A stretch of DNA of 64,000 nucleotides from Carallia brachiata (lineage: Eukaryota; Streptophyta; Magnoliopsida; Malpighiales; Rhizophoraceae): assembly GCA_021464245.1 (NCBI GenBank), contig JADCRB010000013.1:10036095-10100094 (forward strand), read 5' to 3'. Shown here piece by piece: positions 10,688 to 23,130 of this stretch. How positions within the stretch are numbered: the first letter of the stretch is position 1; the number at the start of each line of letters is the position of its first letter. The translations under genes were made by a program, and so were the position numbers. Below the pieces are notes generated by a model, which did no database searches, had not been told where the DNA came from, and was given only the letters and a program-made list of their open reading frames with translations.

Positions 10688-12840
10688 TTATAATTACGCT
10701 GATGGGAAAGAAATACCATACCATGGCATGTATAATTATTTTAATTACTCAACAAATTGTTTCCCTCAAAAATCATTATTTACAATGTTTATTTTCTTTT
10801 TTACTTGTGTTTTTTGTAAGTGTATCTGCTTCATATTTTTAATAACCAGCTGTTATAAAATCGGTGAAAAAACCTACAATGGGTGGACCGGTCTAGTTTT
10901 TTTGGGTTTGGTTGGGAGCCAAAGCCTTAATTTTTAAACTTTCTTATCCACTCAACCCGAACTGTTTATAGCTTACTTTGGGTTTATTTGGCTGTAGAAG
11001 TCCAAGCAATGAAACTTATATGTTGCACAATAATCTTGTGTTTACAAACAATCTAGCACCTGCTTTCCTTGCCTTTAGAAAAGTTTGCACGTCCCACATT
11101 GCTTAGGAACACGCATGTGGATAATTCTTTTTCTACAAAACTATCACCCAACACTTTGCTTTTTATTTGAAATAAGTTATCAATGTATCTAACATATTTA
11201 ATCAAATATATCAGTTAATTTTTACAACTGATGATATGTTCAATTATAAAATAGTAATAATTAAATATTTTTTAACACTAATATATTATATATTATACAA
11301 GTATGAAATTATTTTATGTATCTAAAATTAAATATTGGTTTAATTGGTTTAATTTCTGATTAAATTGATTGAATTGATTAAACTTCAAACCTCCAACAAT
11401 TCTAGTTCAATGACCAATGTGATTCTAAAATCTTTGATGTCTGTAAATCTTTTTTGTGTGAAAATTAAATAGAAGATTGGTAGTGCTAAACGCTCTAGCA
11501 TCAAGAATTTGTAGCTCTTGGAACCACCGGCCAGGAATGATCAAAGGGAAACCAAAAGGTACAGAAAGATTACATCGGCATATTAATTAGGATTTCAGAG
11601 AGAATGTTTTATCAAGTTGAGGTCATTATGTCTTCAAAAAGAAGAATATTATTTTCACTACTCATTTAGGTAGGCGATATAATTATGCCAGCGGCTACCA
11701 CTAAGGAGAGAAAATGCTCAGCTTATCCATCTCAAAAGTTAAATAATGTAACATAATGCCAAAGAATTGGAATCATCTTATCCTTAATAATAATAGAGAG
11801 CAGCAATGTATATAAAAAAATGTTCTATGCAAATCACACGTTCCATGCAAATCACACAACTAAAAATCAGATCGAGGATTCATAATATCTGAGGTGATTA
11901 AAGAAAGTAGCATCCAACTAGAAGAATTAGGATTCGAACGTCTGTTCTTCTCTCACCTTTCATTTCCTAACTATTGAGTTATTAGTTTTAAAAGATTAAA
12001 AAAAATAAAGGTCAGAGATTCATATATTCCAGACAATAACTTTAATTATTACTACCCAATTTCCATATGTCCTTATTCTAGAATCTGAAATCTGTTGGTG
12101 CTTTCGAAAAGTTCTTCAAGAAAAAAAGATTAGATTCATTCACTCTGTCTCTTCATACCATGTGGACATTAACATAAGTTATCCTGAACCTAATCAAAGC
12201 ATAAACACATAGTAGCACAACTGGTTTGGAGAGCGTGTGTGGAGCATATACTTTGTGATTGATTTACTTCCTTTACTACTCTAAGAAGGTGAAATGGTGA
12301 GGAGAAGAGTCCTTAATGGTAGATATGGAACAATAAAATTGAGCTCCAGCGCATGCAGAGGCAGTTTATAACACATGAATAAAAAAAATTATGAAAATAA
12401 AATAAATTATGAATTTCACTTGCCGAATAACATATTAGATTTATTTGGCTTAATATTTTTTTTTTAATTCTTACATTTCATGAACTAGTTTATTTGTTAA
12501 CTTTTAATAACAAGAAATTCCTGTTAGACAAACTTTAGAATTAATATGACACTTCATCATTATGTCTCTTTATTTGAAATATAAAATATATTTAAAGGAG
12601 AATTAGAACCTAATGCCCAGCATCCGACTTACATAATTTTAAATTTGTTCTTACAATTAAGCTAACCGTGGGTGGATGTCTATATGACAACTTGTTATTC
12701 CAGATTTTTTTTGTAAAAAAAAAAAAAGAAAAACGAAAAAAGACACATTTTTGACTGAAGTCCTAAACAAAGGAATTACATCATCACGTCAACATCCTTT
12801 TGAAGGATTAGGCCATGTGGTCCTCCTCTCCTCACACTCC

Positions 12841-12848
12841 TATTTAAA
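12841..12848 (+). promoter_or_regulatory. putative TATA box of the NPF gene
   Basis: TATTTAAA lies about 130 bp before the ATG at 12975, in a setting that turns pyrimidine-rich (CTCCTCCCTCCC), typical of a plant core promoter and 5' leader. The position is reasonable but nothing else confirms it. Confidence 0.4.
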
Positions 12849-12974
12849 CACTCCTCCCTCCCATTCTCAATCCCAAGTTCCTTCCCTTCCACACCTCAAA
12901 ACACCATAGACATTTCTTCATCCTCTTTATAACAGCAATATACAGAGTTTTCTGTTTCTCAACTTCATCATCAA

Positions 12975-15900
12975 ATGGCTTGTTTGAAGGTATCTGAGGA
13001 GGTGAGTAATATTAAGCTTCTACCTCCTCCATTATTTTTAACTTAAAACAAGGCTCTTAGCATCAATCTTTTTTCTCCCATTTCCCTTTGTGCTCTGCTA
13101 GCTTTCAAAAAGAAGGCAAACATAATAAAATCACATATCAAGAAAAAGGACAAGTTATTTAATTTATTTGTGGGTGCATATGAAGCAATGACTTCTTGTA
13201 AACATGCATTATTGCCATGGTTCCAAACAGCATGTTAGAATCTCGTAGAAGTCCTAATATCCTGTAATTAAGATCTTCTAGATGTAACCTAGTCATATCA
13301 GGTATTTGTCCAATTTTCCCTCATATGATTTGGCCGTGATTATCATTGATTTCCTTGATTTATTATTTCGTATTTTATGTGTAGCAGCTGTAGTAGCTGC
13401 TTACATACATATGTAACCTCTGCATGATATTGGTACAGAAATTATGCATTCTTGACAAAAGGATCCTTCTATTATAGCAGTCTTTTTAATTTGTTTTGTG
13501 TGATCCTCACACTGATATAGTAGTAATTCTTGGCACTCTGTTCATAGCAACATTTTTTACCTGTTTCATGATCATACATATATTTCCCAACACATACTAG
13601 CAGGTTAAGTTCAAAGGGGATGAAGAAGAATGCACCCTTGATGGAACAGTTGATTGGCAAGGTCGGCCTGCCATCAAAGCAAAATCAGGACAATGGGCCG
13701 CGGGAATCATTATTCTCCGTAAGCGAAACATCTTATCACATTAACACATACAAACTATAGAAAATATTCGCACATACCATGAATCGCGCATGTGTTTATT
13801 ATTTTTAGGTTTATAATATTGGGGTGACTTTTGCTGCACTTGGGGGAGGAGAGAAGGAGAGATTGATAATCATCAAGCCACTGTTCTCTGTGAGAGAGAG
13901 ATGGGTGGGTGACTGGGTGGGTCTTGCTGGCTGGGTACCTTATGTCACGAATTACGAGTGCCCGGTGACATGAGGGAAGTTTGCATTGAGAGTGAGACAT
14001 AGCTAGCACGCTAAATGGAAGAGAGCCATTTGCATGATGTGGGTTTTAGCCACGTGGCTTCAACCCAATTAGGCCTTCATTGATTTTCCTTCAAAATTTT
14101 AAGGGTTAGATTTAGGACACAAAGAAAGCATTTCGAGAGTTACGGAATGTTTAATTATTATTATTTTTTTATATAATTAAAATTTAAAGTTAAATAAGTA
14201 TTACTTTAGAACGTAATATATAAATCCAAATGATATGCATTAAACAAAAAAAAAATTTCCTTTTTTTTTTGAAAAGCTATTAATAAAATAATCTCGGTTT
14301 GAAGCCTCGGGTACAAACCTCATGTCACAAATTTTACGACTTTTTAATTAAAAAAGTTTAGAAGAGAAAATTGTATCATAGAGCAGCCATAGGGTGATGT
14401 GTTGTGTGAGAAGTTTTCCGCCAAAACATACATAATTTTGCTTCAAGCATGACTATATTTTGTATGCAATGAGTATGATAGCATTTTGGAACTAACTTAC
14501 AAAAAAGTGAATTTTAGGGTAATTGAAAATTGTGTTTAAAACTGTGGGGATAGGAAGATTATACCATTCTTATTGCAAATAAATGTGTTTTTAGGCAAAA
14601 AGCTTAAAATCTGAAAAAAAAAATTTATTTTTTTTATGTTGTGAAGCCATCCCATCTCATTATGACTGCCCTATGCCAAAAACTTTATGGACACCCTATT
14701 GGAACCCTTAAAGGTTTCTTTTTCATCCCTCCTTTTTTTTTAATTAATTTTCAAGTTATTTTTTAGAGATATATTTAAGGCGAGTTTAGTTATCTAAAAG
14801 TGTCTTTTTCTTTCAATTGGCTCGATTGAGTAGTAGTTTTATTTATTTATTTATTTGAATTGATCATATTAATCCTCATATCCATTGCTACGATACTTTC
14901 AACATGAAAAGGTGATCATAATGCGCATCATATAATGAATGGACCATATTTGGTTTAACGCATACCAGTAAAATGGAACACTCCAAGATAACTTTTATGA
15001 AAAACTCACTAAGAGTAAGTGCAATAATTTGGCTTACGCTAGGTGCAACTATTTGGCCAATCGATGGAACGTGCAAGAAAAGAAGCCTCTGAACCAAGGC
15101 ATTATTGGCAATGTCAAATGTTTGGATCTCTTTAGTGCCCCTTCCATCACTATAGAACACCCGACATGTGATTTATTTGATTGCTGAATCATTCACAATC
15201 ATTATTTTCCGGCCATCTTATATAGCACAAATCACATGAGACGTTATATAAGTTAATCATAAGTTATGTCAGATCTTTATATTTTATCGATATGAGATTT
15301 TATATTTTTAATATGTTCTTTTAATATATATTAGATCCGATTAGCACGTAACACATAGATATTGAATTGAAACAGACTAAATTCATACGTAAACGGTTAA
15401 ACTCAAGTACAGAGGAGAGGGTGAATCAAATTCAGATACAATTTCAAATAAAATCTTTTAAATTTCAAATCTACCTAAAAGTCAAGTTAGTTAGAGAGGA
15501 AGTTCAAGAGTACTATCCAACATGTCAAATTTTTGCATTTTATCAATATAGTGCTTTATACTTTTTAACAAAAATTATTGAATTACAGGTTAATTCAGTG
15601 CAACAGTGCAAGCGCATACATGTTGATGTTCTGATCTTGTCAATTTTTTCATAATCTAGCAACATAAGTTTTTTTTATTTTTTAGGCCCATTGCTGACAA
15701 ATTATTGTGAGAGAGTGACCATCTTCAATCTACAACACCACCCCAAATCCTATGATAAAGTTTAGGTCCTTTACAATAAGAACACAAATGATCATTAGAA
15801 TCTCTTCATTCATCAGACATAGCATAGTGTCAAAGAACTATTTAGCTCGCGTTTAAGCAGTTGCCAACTAAGAATGAATCATATATTAATATTTCAAATG

Positions 15901-18458
15901 TCCAGTCAGGCTCAAGCATGAGAATGAAGGCATCGTGATTGTATTGTCTCACGGGTAAAAAGACTTTGATGCCATATAAAAAAATCATTCAATTACGTGT
16001 TGGGCAAAGTCTAAAAATAGGCAATTCCCCTCTCCTCCACATTTGTTTTACTCGATTTTGAAGGGCCTCCAAGGTTATTATTGTATCTCACTAGTTCTTG
16101 TACCCGTATGTTTTGTTGATTTTGCGAAACAAAACCAGTGAACCAAGGTCTGGCAACTCTTGCATTCTTCGGTGTTGGGGTGAACTTAGTGCTGTTCCTG
16201 ACAAGGGTGTTACGACAAAACAATGCTGAAGCTGCCAATAACGTTAGCAAATGGACTGGAACTGTCTATATCTTCTCTCTTGTTGGTGCTTTCCTTAGCG
16301 ATTCCTATTGGGGAAGATACAAAACATGCGCAATTTTTCAGGGCATCTTTGTCGTGGTAAGTCTTCTGGCATTGAACCTGTTTTTCTAGATTCCTCTGTT
16401 GAAAAAATATAATCTGATAAAAAATAAGTCTACAATATAATTTATGATAACTATGAGCTTCTTCTACTATTAGTTTGTTATTAGTAGGATTTGACACTTA
16501 TACATATTATTTGACATGATATTATAATTTGATTCTTCTTATCTATATTAGTTAATTTGACTCATTTTTATGAGTTTGACCCATTTTAGTATAGTTTTTT
16601 TTATGCCACATGCTAATTGGATCCAATACGTTTTAAAGTTTATATTATTACTTACAATAAGTATGAACTTTCTCTACAATTAACTTGAGCTTTTAGCAAG
16701 ATTTAAGGCACATGCATATTATTTGACACCTCCACCGAATATAATTCCAAGGCAATCTCAAAGACACTCAGTTATACAAAGAACTAAAAATTTTCCTGCG
16801 GTTAGGGACCTGTTTACGAATGTTAACCGAGATAGCCGATGTTGCAGATAGGCTGAATGGTGCTTGTTTTGTAATGACAGGGCCTGGCGTCGTTGTCGCT
16901 GTCATCATACCTTTTCTTGATCAGACCAAGCGGATGTGGGGATGAATTGAATCCATGTGGGTCGCAGTCAAGCACTGAAGTTGGGTTGTTTTACCTATCT
17001 ATCTACCTTGTAGCTCTAGGAAATGGGGGATATCAGCCTAATATAGCTACATTTGGGGCTGATCAGTTTGATGAAGAGGACCCTAAGGAAGGTCACTCAA
17101 AGGTGGCATTTTTTAGCTACTTCTATCTAGCTTTAAACCTTGGTTCACTCTTCTCCAACACAATATTGGGGTACTTTGAGGATAAAGGAATGTGGGCACT
17201 GGGGTTCTGGGCATCCACTGGGTCTGCTTTTGCAGCATTGGTCTTGTTCTTTCTAGGAACAACAACGTACAGGCACTTCAGGCCAAGTGGGAACCCTCTT
17301 TCCAGGTTTTGCCAAGTCATAGTTGCTGCAACAAAGAAATGGAGAGTGGAAATGTCAGCAGACAAGGAGGACCTGTATGATGGGGACGGAAAAGACTGGT
17401 CCAACAATGGCGGCAGGAAGATAGTCCATACTCACGGATTCAAGTAAGTATTCTATCAGGATCCTGCATTCATTATATCTATCCGTCAATTTTTATGGAG
17501 CATTAGGTAGTACCAGTTTACAACATTAGAACAAACTAGTTTTCTGGGATTCACTTGAAATAATTCATGAAAATTTGTATGTTTTTAGGTTCTTGGATAG
17601 AGCAGCATACATTACATCTAGAGATTTAGATGACCAGAAGCAAGGTCGTCCCAACCCGTGGTGTCTCTGTCCATTAACCCAAGTGGAAGAAGTTAAATGC
17701 ATACTGAGACTACTCCCAATTTGGCTCTGCACAATACTATACTCGGTCGTCTTCACACAAATGGCATCTCTGTTTGTGAGCAAGGAGCTGCAATGAACAC
17801 TGTTATTTCAAACTTCAGAATCCCTCCTGCCAGCATGTCCAGCTTCGACATTGTCAGTGTGGCAATTTTTGTTTTCCTTTACCGGCATGTTCTCGATCCA
17901 TTTGTGATAAGAATAAAAAAGACAGGCACAAGAGGGCTAACTGAGCTTCAAAGAATGGGGGTTGGCCTTGTAATCTCCATAATGGCAATGGTATCGGCCG
18001 GGATTGTGGAGTGCTATAGACTTAAGTATGCAAGAACAGACTGCAGCAATTGTAATGACTCGAGCACCTTGAGCATCTTCTGGCAAGTTCCCCAATATGC
18101 ACTCATTGGAGCTTCTGAGGTTTTCATGTACATTGGTCAATTGGAATTCTTCAATTCACAAGCCCCAGATGGGCTAAAAAGCTTTGGAAGTGCACTTTGC
18201 ATGACATCTATCTCGCTCGGGAACTATGTGAGTGACCTACTGGTGGCCATGGTCATGAAGATCTCAACTGCGCATCACAAGCCCGGATGGATTCCAGGAA
18301 ATCTCAACAAGGGGCACTTGGACAGTTTTTATTTCCTCTTGGCTGCCCTGACAACTATAGACTTAGCAGTCTATGTAGCATTTGCTAAGTGGTACAAACG
18401 TATCAAGCTGGAAGGAAAATATGGGAAGAACGATGAGGAAGAGAGCTTTGGCGCTTGA
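12975..18458 (+). CDS. NPF7.3: NPF7.3/NRT1.5-like NRT1/PTR transporter, one frameshift
   Basis: Five exons join in phase: 12975-13001, 13604-13718, 16139-16356, 16881-17443 and 17589-18458, all with GT-AG borders. Exon 2 carries DGTVDWQGRPAIKAKSGQW, the N-terminal signature of the family. Later exons hold the FLSDSYWGRYKTCAIFQ loop and GGYQPNIATFGADQFDE, both typical of NPF/POT carriers of the plasma membrane with about 12 membrane helices. At the first helix, where most NPFs have ExxER, the sequence is NQGLATLAFFG, as in NRT1.5/NRT1.8. Arabidopsis NRT1.5 loads nitrate and potassium into xylem. In exon 5 one base appears lost just after 17778 (between MASLFV and the QGAAMNT block), which would end translation early. 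The rest is well conserved, so this is either a recent lesion or a sequence error. Family is sure; the exact subgroup is likely. Confidence 0.85.
16449..16735. repeat. diverged direct repeat in NPF intron 3
   Basis: Two related stretches of about 70 bp, 16449-16518 and 16661-16731, share the order 'TATGA-CTTTCT-TACAATTA', 'AGCAAGATTTAA' and 'CATATTATTTGACA' with many substitutions. They are probably old copies of one intronic transposon fragment. Confidence 0.5.
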
Positions 18459-20159
18459 GATTATGACAAAACATCTGTAGATGTGGTAAATGCCTATCGT
18501 AACGGGTTATATGAATAAGAGAGAAGGATTGAGTAAACCATTTGGCCATTGCTTCCAGTTTCTGCACCACCTACTGTCCTGCGGATTCTGTTTAACAAAG
18601 GGGTTTATGAGGTGGCTTGCTTTTGGCTAAAGGTCACCCCATTCTGATTTCTTAGACCGAACACAAGCCACAATATCCAATTTTATGTGAAATGAGTTTT
18701 CTGTCTTTGTAGAATGCAGAAAGTCAAGACCAAAAAAAAGAATGCAGAAAGTTCCTGTATGAGATAGCTTATCTATTACAGAATAACAGAGAATTTCGTC
18801 GTTGCTTTGTTTCATTCAAAGTACTTTTAGAGCCTAGTTAATATAAACTACAAGAAAATAACATGTATGGTCACTTCAATGGACAACTTCATAAGGGCTT
18901 GGACTGCAATTTTAAAACGGAATAACAAGTTGGATGTGCAAAAACAATTTAGATGCTCAAAAACCATGAAAGATATTAAATGGCTTAACTTGACTAGCAA
19001 TGTTTGCTGCATATGGAAAGTAATCGCACCCGCAGCACAAACTGATACAATTAAGTGGGAGTGCCCAAGTTGCCCCTCCGCAACTCTGGCTTTGGAATAG
19101 ATGGCCTCTAGCGTATCATGGATTGATTCAGCCTCTCTTAGAACTTTGGAGAAAAGATAACAGGAAATTTGGCATCTAAATTTTGTCCCTTTAACCGAAA
19201 TAAGTGCATAAATCATCGCCAATATACCTACTGTAAAAGAGCAAACACACAAGCATTATCATGGCACTATTGAAGAAAAGTGAAAACGAAACAAATTGTC
19301 GCTTTGAATTCCTTATTTTTTCACAATCTAAATAAAATAATAAAAAAAAAGAAACAAATTGTCACTTTCTATATATTAAAAAAAAAAAAAAAACAAGGCA
19401 ACGCAAACAGTAATTTTAGGCAGAATATCCCTTTATGCGTGTCTCACATTTTTGCTAGAAATTTAAGCCTCACTCTGCATACGAAGTTGTACTTAGAAAA
19501 AAAAAAGCCTAAAGTTTACAAGATCATCGTTACACAACTCATTTTTAACGAGTATAACTAGTGCATTTAACTATATTTAATAACTGCTTTTCTTGAAATT
19601 TAACCATTAAAATGTTTTTTTTTTAACAAAAAAATCATATATTGTCAGTATGTAGATTATCGCATATGCAGACTGAGTTCAGAGTCACTCATTAAATTTT
19701 CATTAAATTTTTTTTATAAAGAAAACTCATTACTTAAATACTAATGGAACTTAGTAGACTTTCTCCAAATCTAATTTTGATATTAATGAGTTTTAAAATA
19801 AATATTACGCTATACAATTTCACTCATTTTATAAGTAAAAAAATGATAATAAAATTTAAATATAAATTAATATTACAAATAAATAAATTAATTTATTACT
19901 AAATTACTGTTTAGTTAACAATGACTATATCTATGCGGACTTACATGTACTTCCTAATATTGTACTCTTTGCAATTTTCCTTCTGGAAATTAGGGCTCAA
20001 TAAAATGTTTTATTGTACAGAAATTGTGACCCGACCTCTCCCCTCAAACTCCAAAACGGGAGGAAGCTTCGAACTTTAAAGATTATTATTCTAGATAAAC
20101 CAACCCAGGACAGGATAACACCAATTCTAGATGCGAGAGGAAACGGGAAGACATTCGAG
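18459..20159. other. intergenic region between NPF and F-box genes
   Basis: It starts with the probable 3' UTR of the NPF gene. From about 19300 it is very AT-rich with A and T runs. An open frame on the minus strand at 18848-19252 has no family features I recognise and is not called. Confidence 0.5.
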
Positions 20160-21408
20160 ATGATGGTGATGATGGGTGATCGCCATCTTCTTCCGGAAGA
20201 CATAATAGTATTCAAGATATTGGTTAGACTCCCAGTTGTTGATGTCATCCGCTGTAGCTCCGTCTGCAAACAATGGTACCCTCTAATCAAAACCCCACAT
20301 TTCATCTCCGCCCACCTTTCATTTTCTTCTTCAAGATCTCAGCCTTGCCTTTTGGTCCACCACAACTCCTGCACCTGGAGAAGTCACATCTTGACTTCAC
20401 ATTTTGATCCCCAATATTTCAACCACTACAGAAATGTCCCTTTCCCGTTCCCAGTCCCTCAGTCCTTACATGTCCTGGGGCCAATCCAACGACGGCGGCA
20501 CTGGTCCGAAAAGGGACGAGCTTTATTGTCTCTGGAACCCTTCTGTTAGAAGGTACATCCGACTCCTATCACTCACTTCCTCAATAAATTTCAATAATCT
20601 GTCGAGCATTGCATTTGGATTTGGTTTTGATGATAAGAGTGGAGATTACAAGGTTGTGGTTTTAGTCTATTTGGAGGGGAAAGATGGTTTTTTGGATGCC
20701 CCCAATTGCCAGCTCTTTTCGCTGAAACAGGGCTGCTGGAGAACACTACCAGCTGCTGCTGAAGAAGCAACGCATTTCCCTGCTGCAGGCAGCGGGCTCT
20801 TCGTGAAAGGAGCGTTGCATTGGCTGTCTGGGAAGTACCGAAAGGACGATCGTTTTGGCACTTTTGTCCTGGCATTTGATATTGCTAGTGAGACTTTCAA
20901 AAGGATGGAATTGCCATTGGAGTCGCTTCTTTGCTCTTACAGACATTATCTTTTAGAGATAAAAGGGTCATTAGTTCTTGTTGATTATGATGATGTTGGT
21001 CAACCTCAAGGTTTCAATAATTGCTACAGCATATGGGTGATGAAAGAATATGGCGTGGGCAATTCGTGGGTTAAGATGTGGACTCTTGATCTGATGGGCA
21101 GTACATTGTCATGGGTTTATGGATTTTGGGGCAGTGGAGATGAGATTTTGATTGAAAAAGTGGGTAACTTTCATAGGAAGGGTCTGTTTCTGTATGATAT
21201 TAGGATCAGAGGGCTCAGAGATTTTGGACGTGGCGCCAAACCATATATCCTTGTGATATGCGCTTATACAGAGAGTCTAATTTTGCTTGACGAAGAAAGC
21301 AGGGCTTTTTCCTATGAAGAAACTATCTCAGGTGCCAATCATCTCTCTGGTTTGGTTCCCTACCTTGACTTGTGGCTAACAGAATTTCCATTGGTTTTAT
21401 ACATATGA
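20160..21408 (+). CDS. F-box protein with F-box-associated domain (CPR1-like), one frameshift
   Basis: From the ATG at 20160 the protein reads an F-box almost at once (LLPEDIIVFKILVRLPVVDVIRCSSVCKQWYPLIKTPHF in outline, residues 8-47), which would bind SKP1 in an SCF ubiquitin ligase. The rest resembles the F-box-associated (FBA) interaction domain: ELYCLWNPSVRRY, then FGFGFDDKSGDYKVV, GALHWLSG, and a WVKMWTLDL block, all characteristic of the CPR1/CPR30 kind of F-box/kelch-like proteins. The substrate cannot be told. Between HVLGP and the WNPS block the frame moves by one base at about 20484, as if one A were extra in CCAATCC. Both frames are otherwise clean. Codons 2, 4 and 5 are near alternative starts (20163, 20169, 20172). 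Confidence 0.78.
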
Positions 21409-23130
21409 TGTACATGCTTTACTGACTGCAAGGCCATTGTGTTTTCTGTGGTAGTAAATGAAGGTAATTTGATAGAAGCAGAAGAAGGAGATGGAAATGA
21501 TGACCGTGTGTTTTCCCTTGCCCATTGCTTTTCACATCATTTTGCCCCGCAACAGCAATCATCGTTTTGTTTTGATCTTCCTTTCCATGTCCTGCCTATG
21601 CTCTCTAGTGCCCCCGAGCAAAGCAAAAGTTCGTATTGCCCCAAGAGGTGGTCTAATTAGGGAATCATTTCTGAATGATTGGTAGGTGGTGGACATTTCG
21701 AATTTTCAGATTTTGTTTCTCAAGTTCTTCAAATGGAAAACTGTGTGCCGGAGGATTGCTGTTGCAGTCCCGATGCTTAACTAGAATCCTCATGCGGATT
21801 AATTTACAACACGATGAATATCTACTTTGCTGCAAATAATGATTTTTGACAAACATCACAATCAATAACCGGACAAAGTGAATAAAGGGGGAAAAAGGGA
21901 GATGATTCTGGCTGCATGATTCGAGGATGAGGAAGGCTCATTCATTTTTCTCAACAATGGCATAAGACGCAACACAGCTTTTTGTTTAAGGCATAGGAGA
22001 CCTAAGTGTGAAATCCGGAAGTTAAGGCATGAAGAATTCATTGGAAACCCAACACCAAATTCCGGCATAGCCTCAACATGGTTGACAAATAGCATCCAAA
22101 ACACGGATGAAGAAAACAAGAAAAAAGGGTGATAAACAGCTTACTCCAGGAAAGTTGTGGAGTCTAAAAGATTGTAATCATTTTACGCCAGTGAATTAGA
22201 ACTATGGAATATGATTTGGGGAGCTGGAATTTCAGGGTCTTGTCCAAGATTCCTTTTTTCTGCCATTCATCATGGATATCAACTCAACCTCAGCACAAAA
22301 ATGCATGGGATTAGTAATATAAAGTGATTTAATCTAGAGATGATGATCATTTATACAAAAATGCATGCGTTTGGTATATAATGTTAAATAGAATAATAGA
22401 GGATAGATTAGTTTATCCTATTATATTTTTATGTAGTAGGGAATTAGTAATATACTATCTTATTTTATACGATGTACTAACCACAAGTTTTAATCATGAG
22501 AATAAAGATTGTGAAATTTATGAGAGAAAAGAACTATATTTATCGTGTAGCTCATAATTTAAAGGACCCCTGATCAAAGAATAAATTATTTTCAAATTAA
22601 AAATATTTAATCAATATTTTGAGTGAAATTTCATTGAACTATTACATAGTAATTTTTTTTTTTTATGATAGTGTCTCTTCTTAAATATACATGTAAACAT
22701 ATGTGTCTCTACTCGCAAAAATTTTTAAATCCACTGCATCTGCCATTAGCTGTTTGCATGTCAAGCTGTTTAGCAGACTACCAATACCAAATCAAATATT
22801 GATCAGAGCCCGACTCACAACTAATAGCACCCTTAAAAAATATTACAGCCAACACAAAATGGGCCTTAATTCTAAGCTTTAAGCCAAAAAATTATCGCAG
22901 TCATCGCCTCGAAACGACGGCGCGAGAATTCGAACCGAACTAATTATCCTCACGCCCGAACCAATACGGGAGGACGAGGAACCAGCCTGGGCGGTTTTTC
23001 GGTCTTAGTGTCCAAATCAATTTTAGACCATACATATTTCAACAAAATTGGTGACCTTTCAAAAACGCGCCAAAATCGTCTGAGAGGAACCGCGACGGTC
23101 CTTGAAAGCTCTCCGTGCTCAAGCGCGGTT
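21409..23130. other. intergenic region between F-box and PPR genes
   Basis: It contains the likely 3' UTR of the F-box gene and then AT-rich sequence. Small open frames near 21439-21685 and 21862-22119 have no recognisable product. The final 250 bases are more GC-rich (CGAAACGACGGCGCGAGAATTC area), consistent with the promoter and 5' leader of the PPR gene. Confidence 0.5.

Larger units (their letters stand above)
5867..12974. other. gene-free AT-rich intergenic region
   Basis: Seven kilobases between the retrotransposon LTR and the NPF gene show no frame with recognisable protein sequence. Homopolymer T and A runs are common (for example near 6405, 6500, 7630 and 12720). The only well-bounded structure is the MITE at 10331-10687. 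Small direct repeats such as ACTAACGGTT (9149 and 9177 areas) are present. Phrases like 'GATTCGAACTT' near 9400 look like old transposon debris but have no defined edges. Confidence 0.6.

Noticed and set aside
13755..15160. Open frames inside NPF intron 2
   Set aside because: The flanking exons join exactly in phase without them, and none has family features.
18848..19252. Minus-strand frame of 134 codons downstream of NPF
   Set aside because: A stretch like REAESIHDTLEAIYSKARVA looks protein-like, but the rest is hydrophobic noise in AT-rich DNA and there are no splice partners.
23008..23130. N-terminal extension of the PPR frame upstream of 23131
   Set aside because: The frame is open but its first codon is GTG and there is no ATG before 23131.
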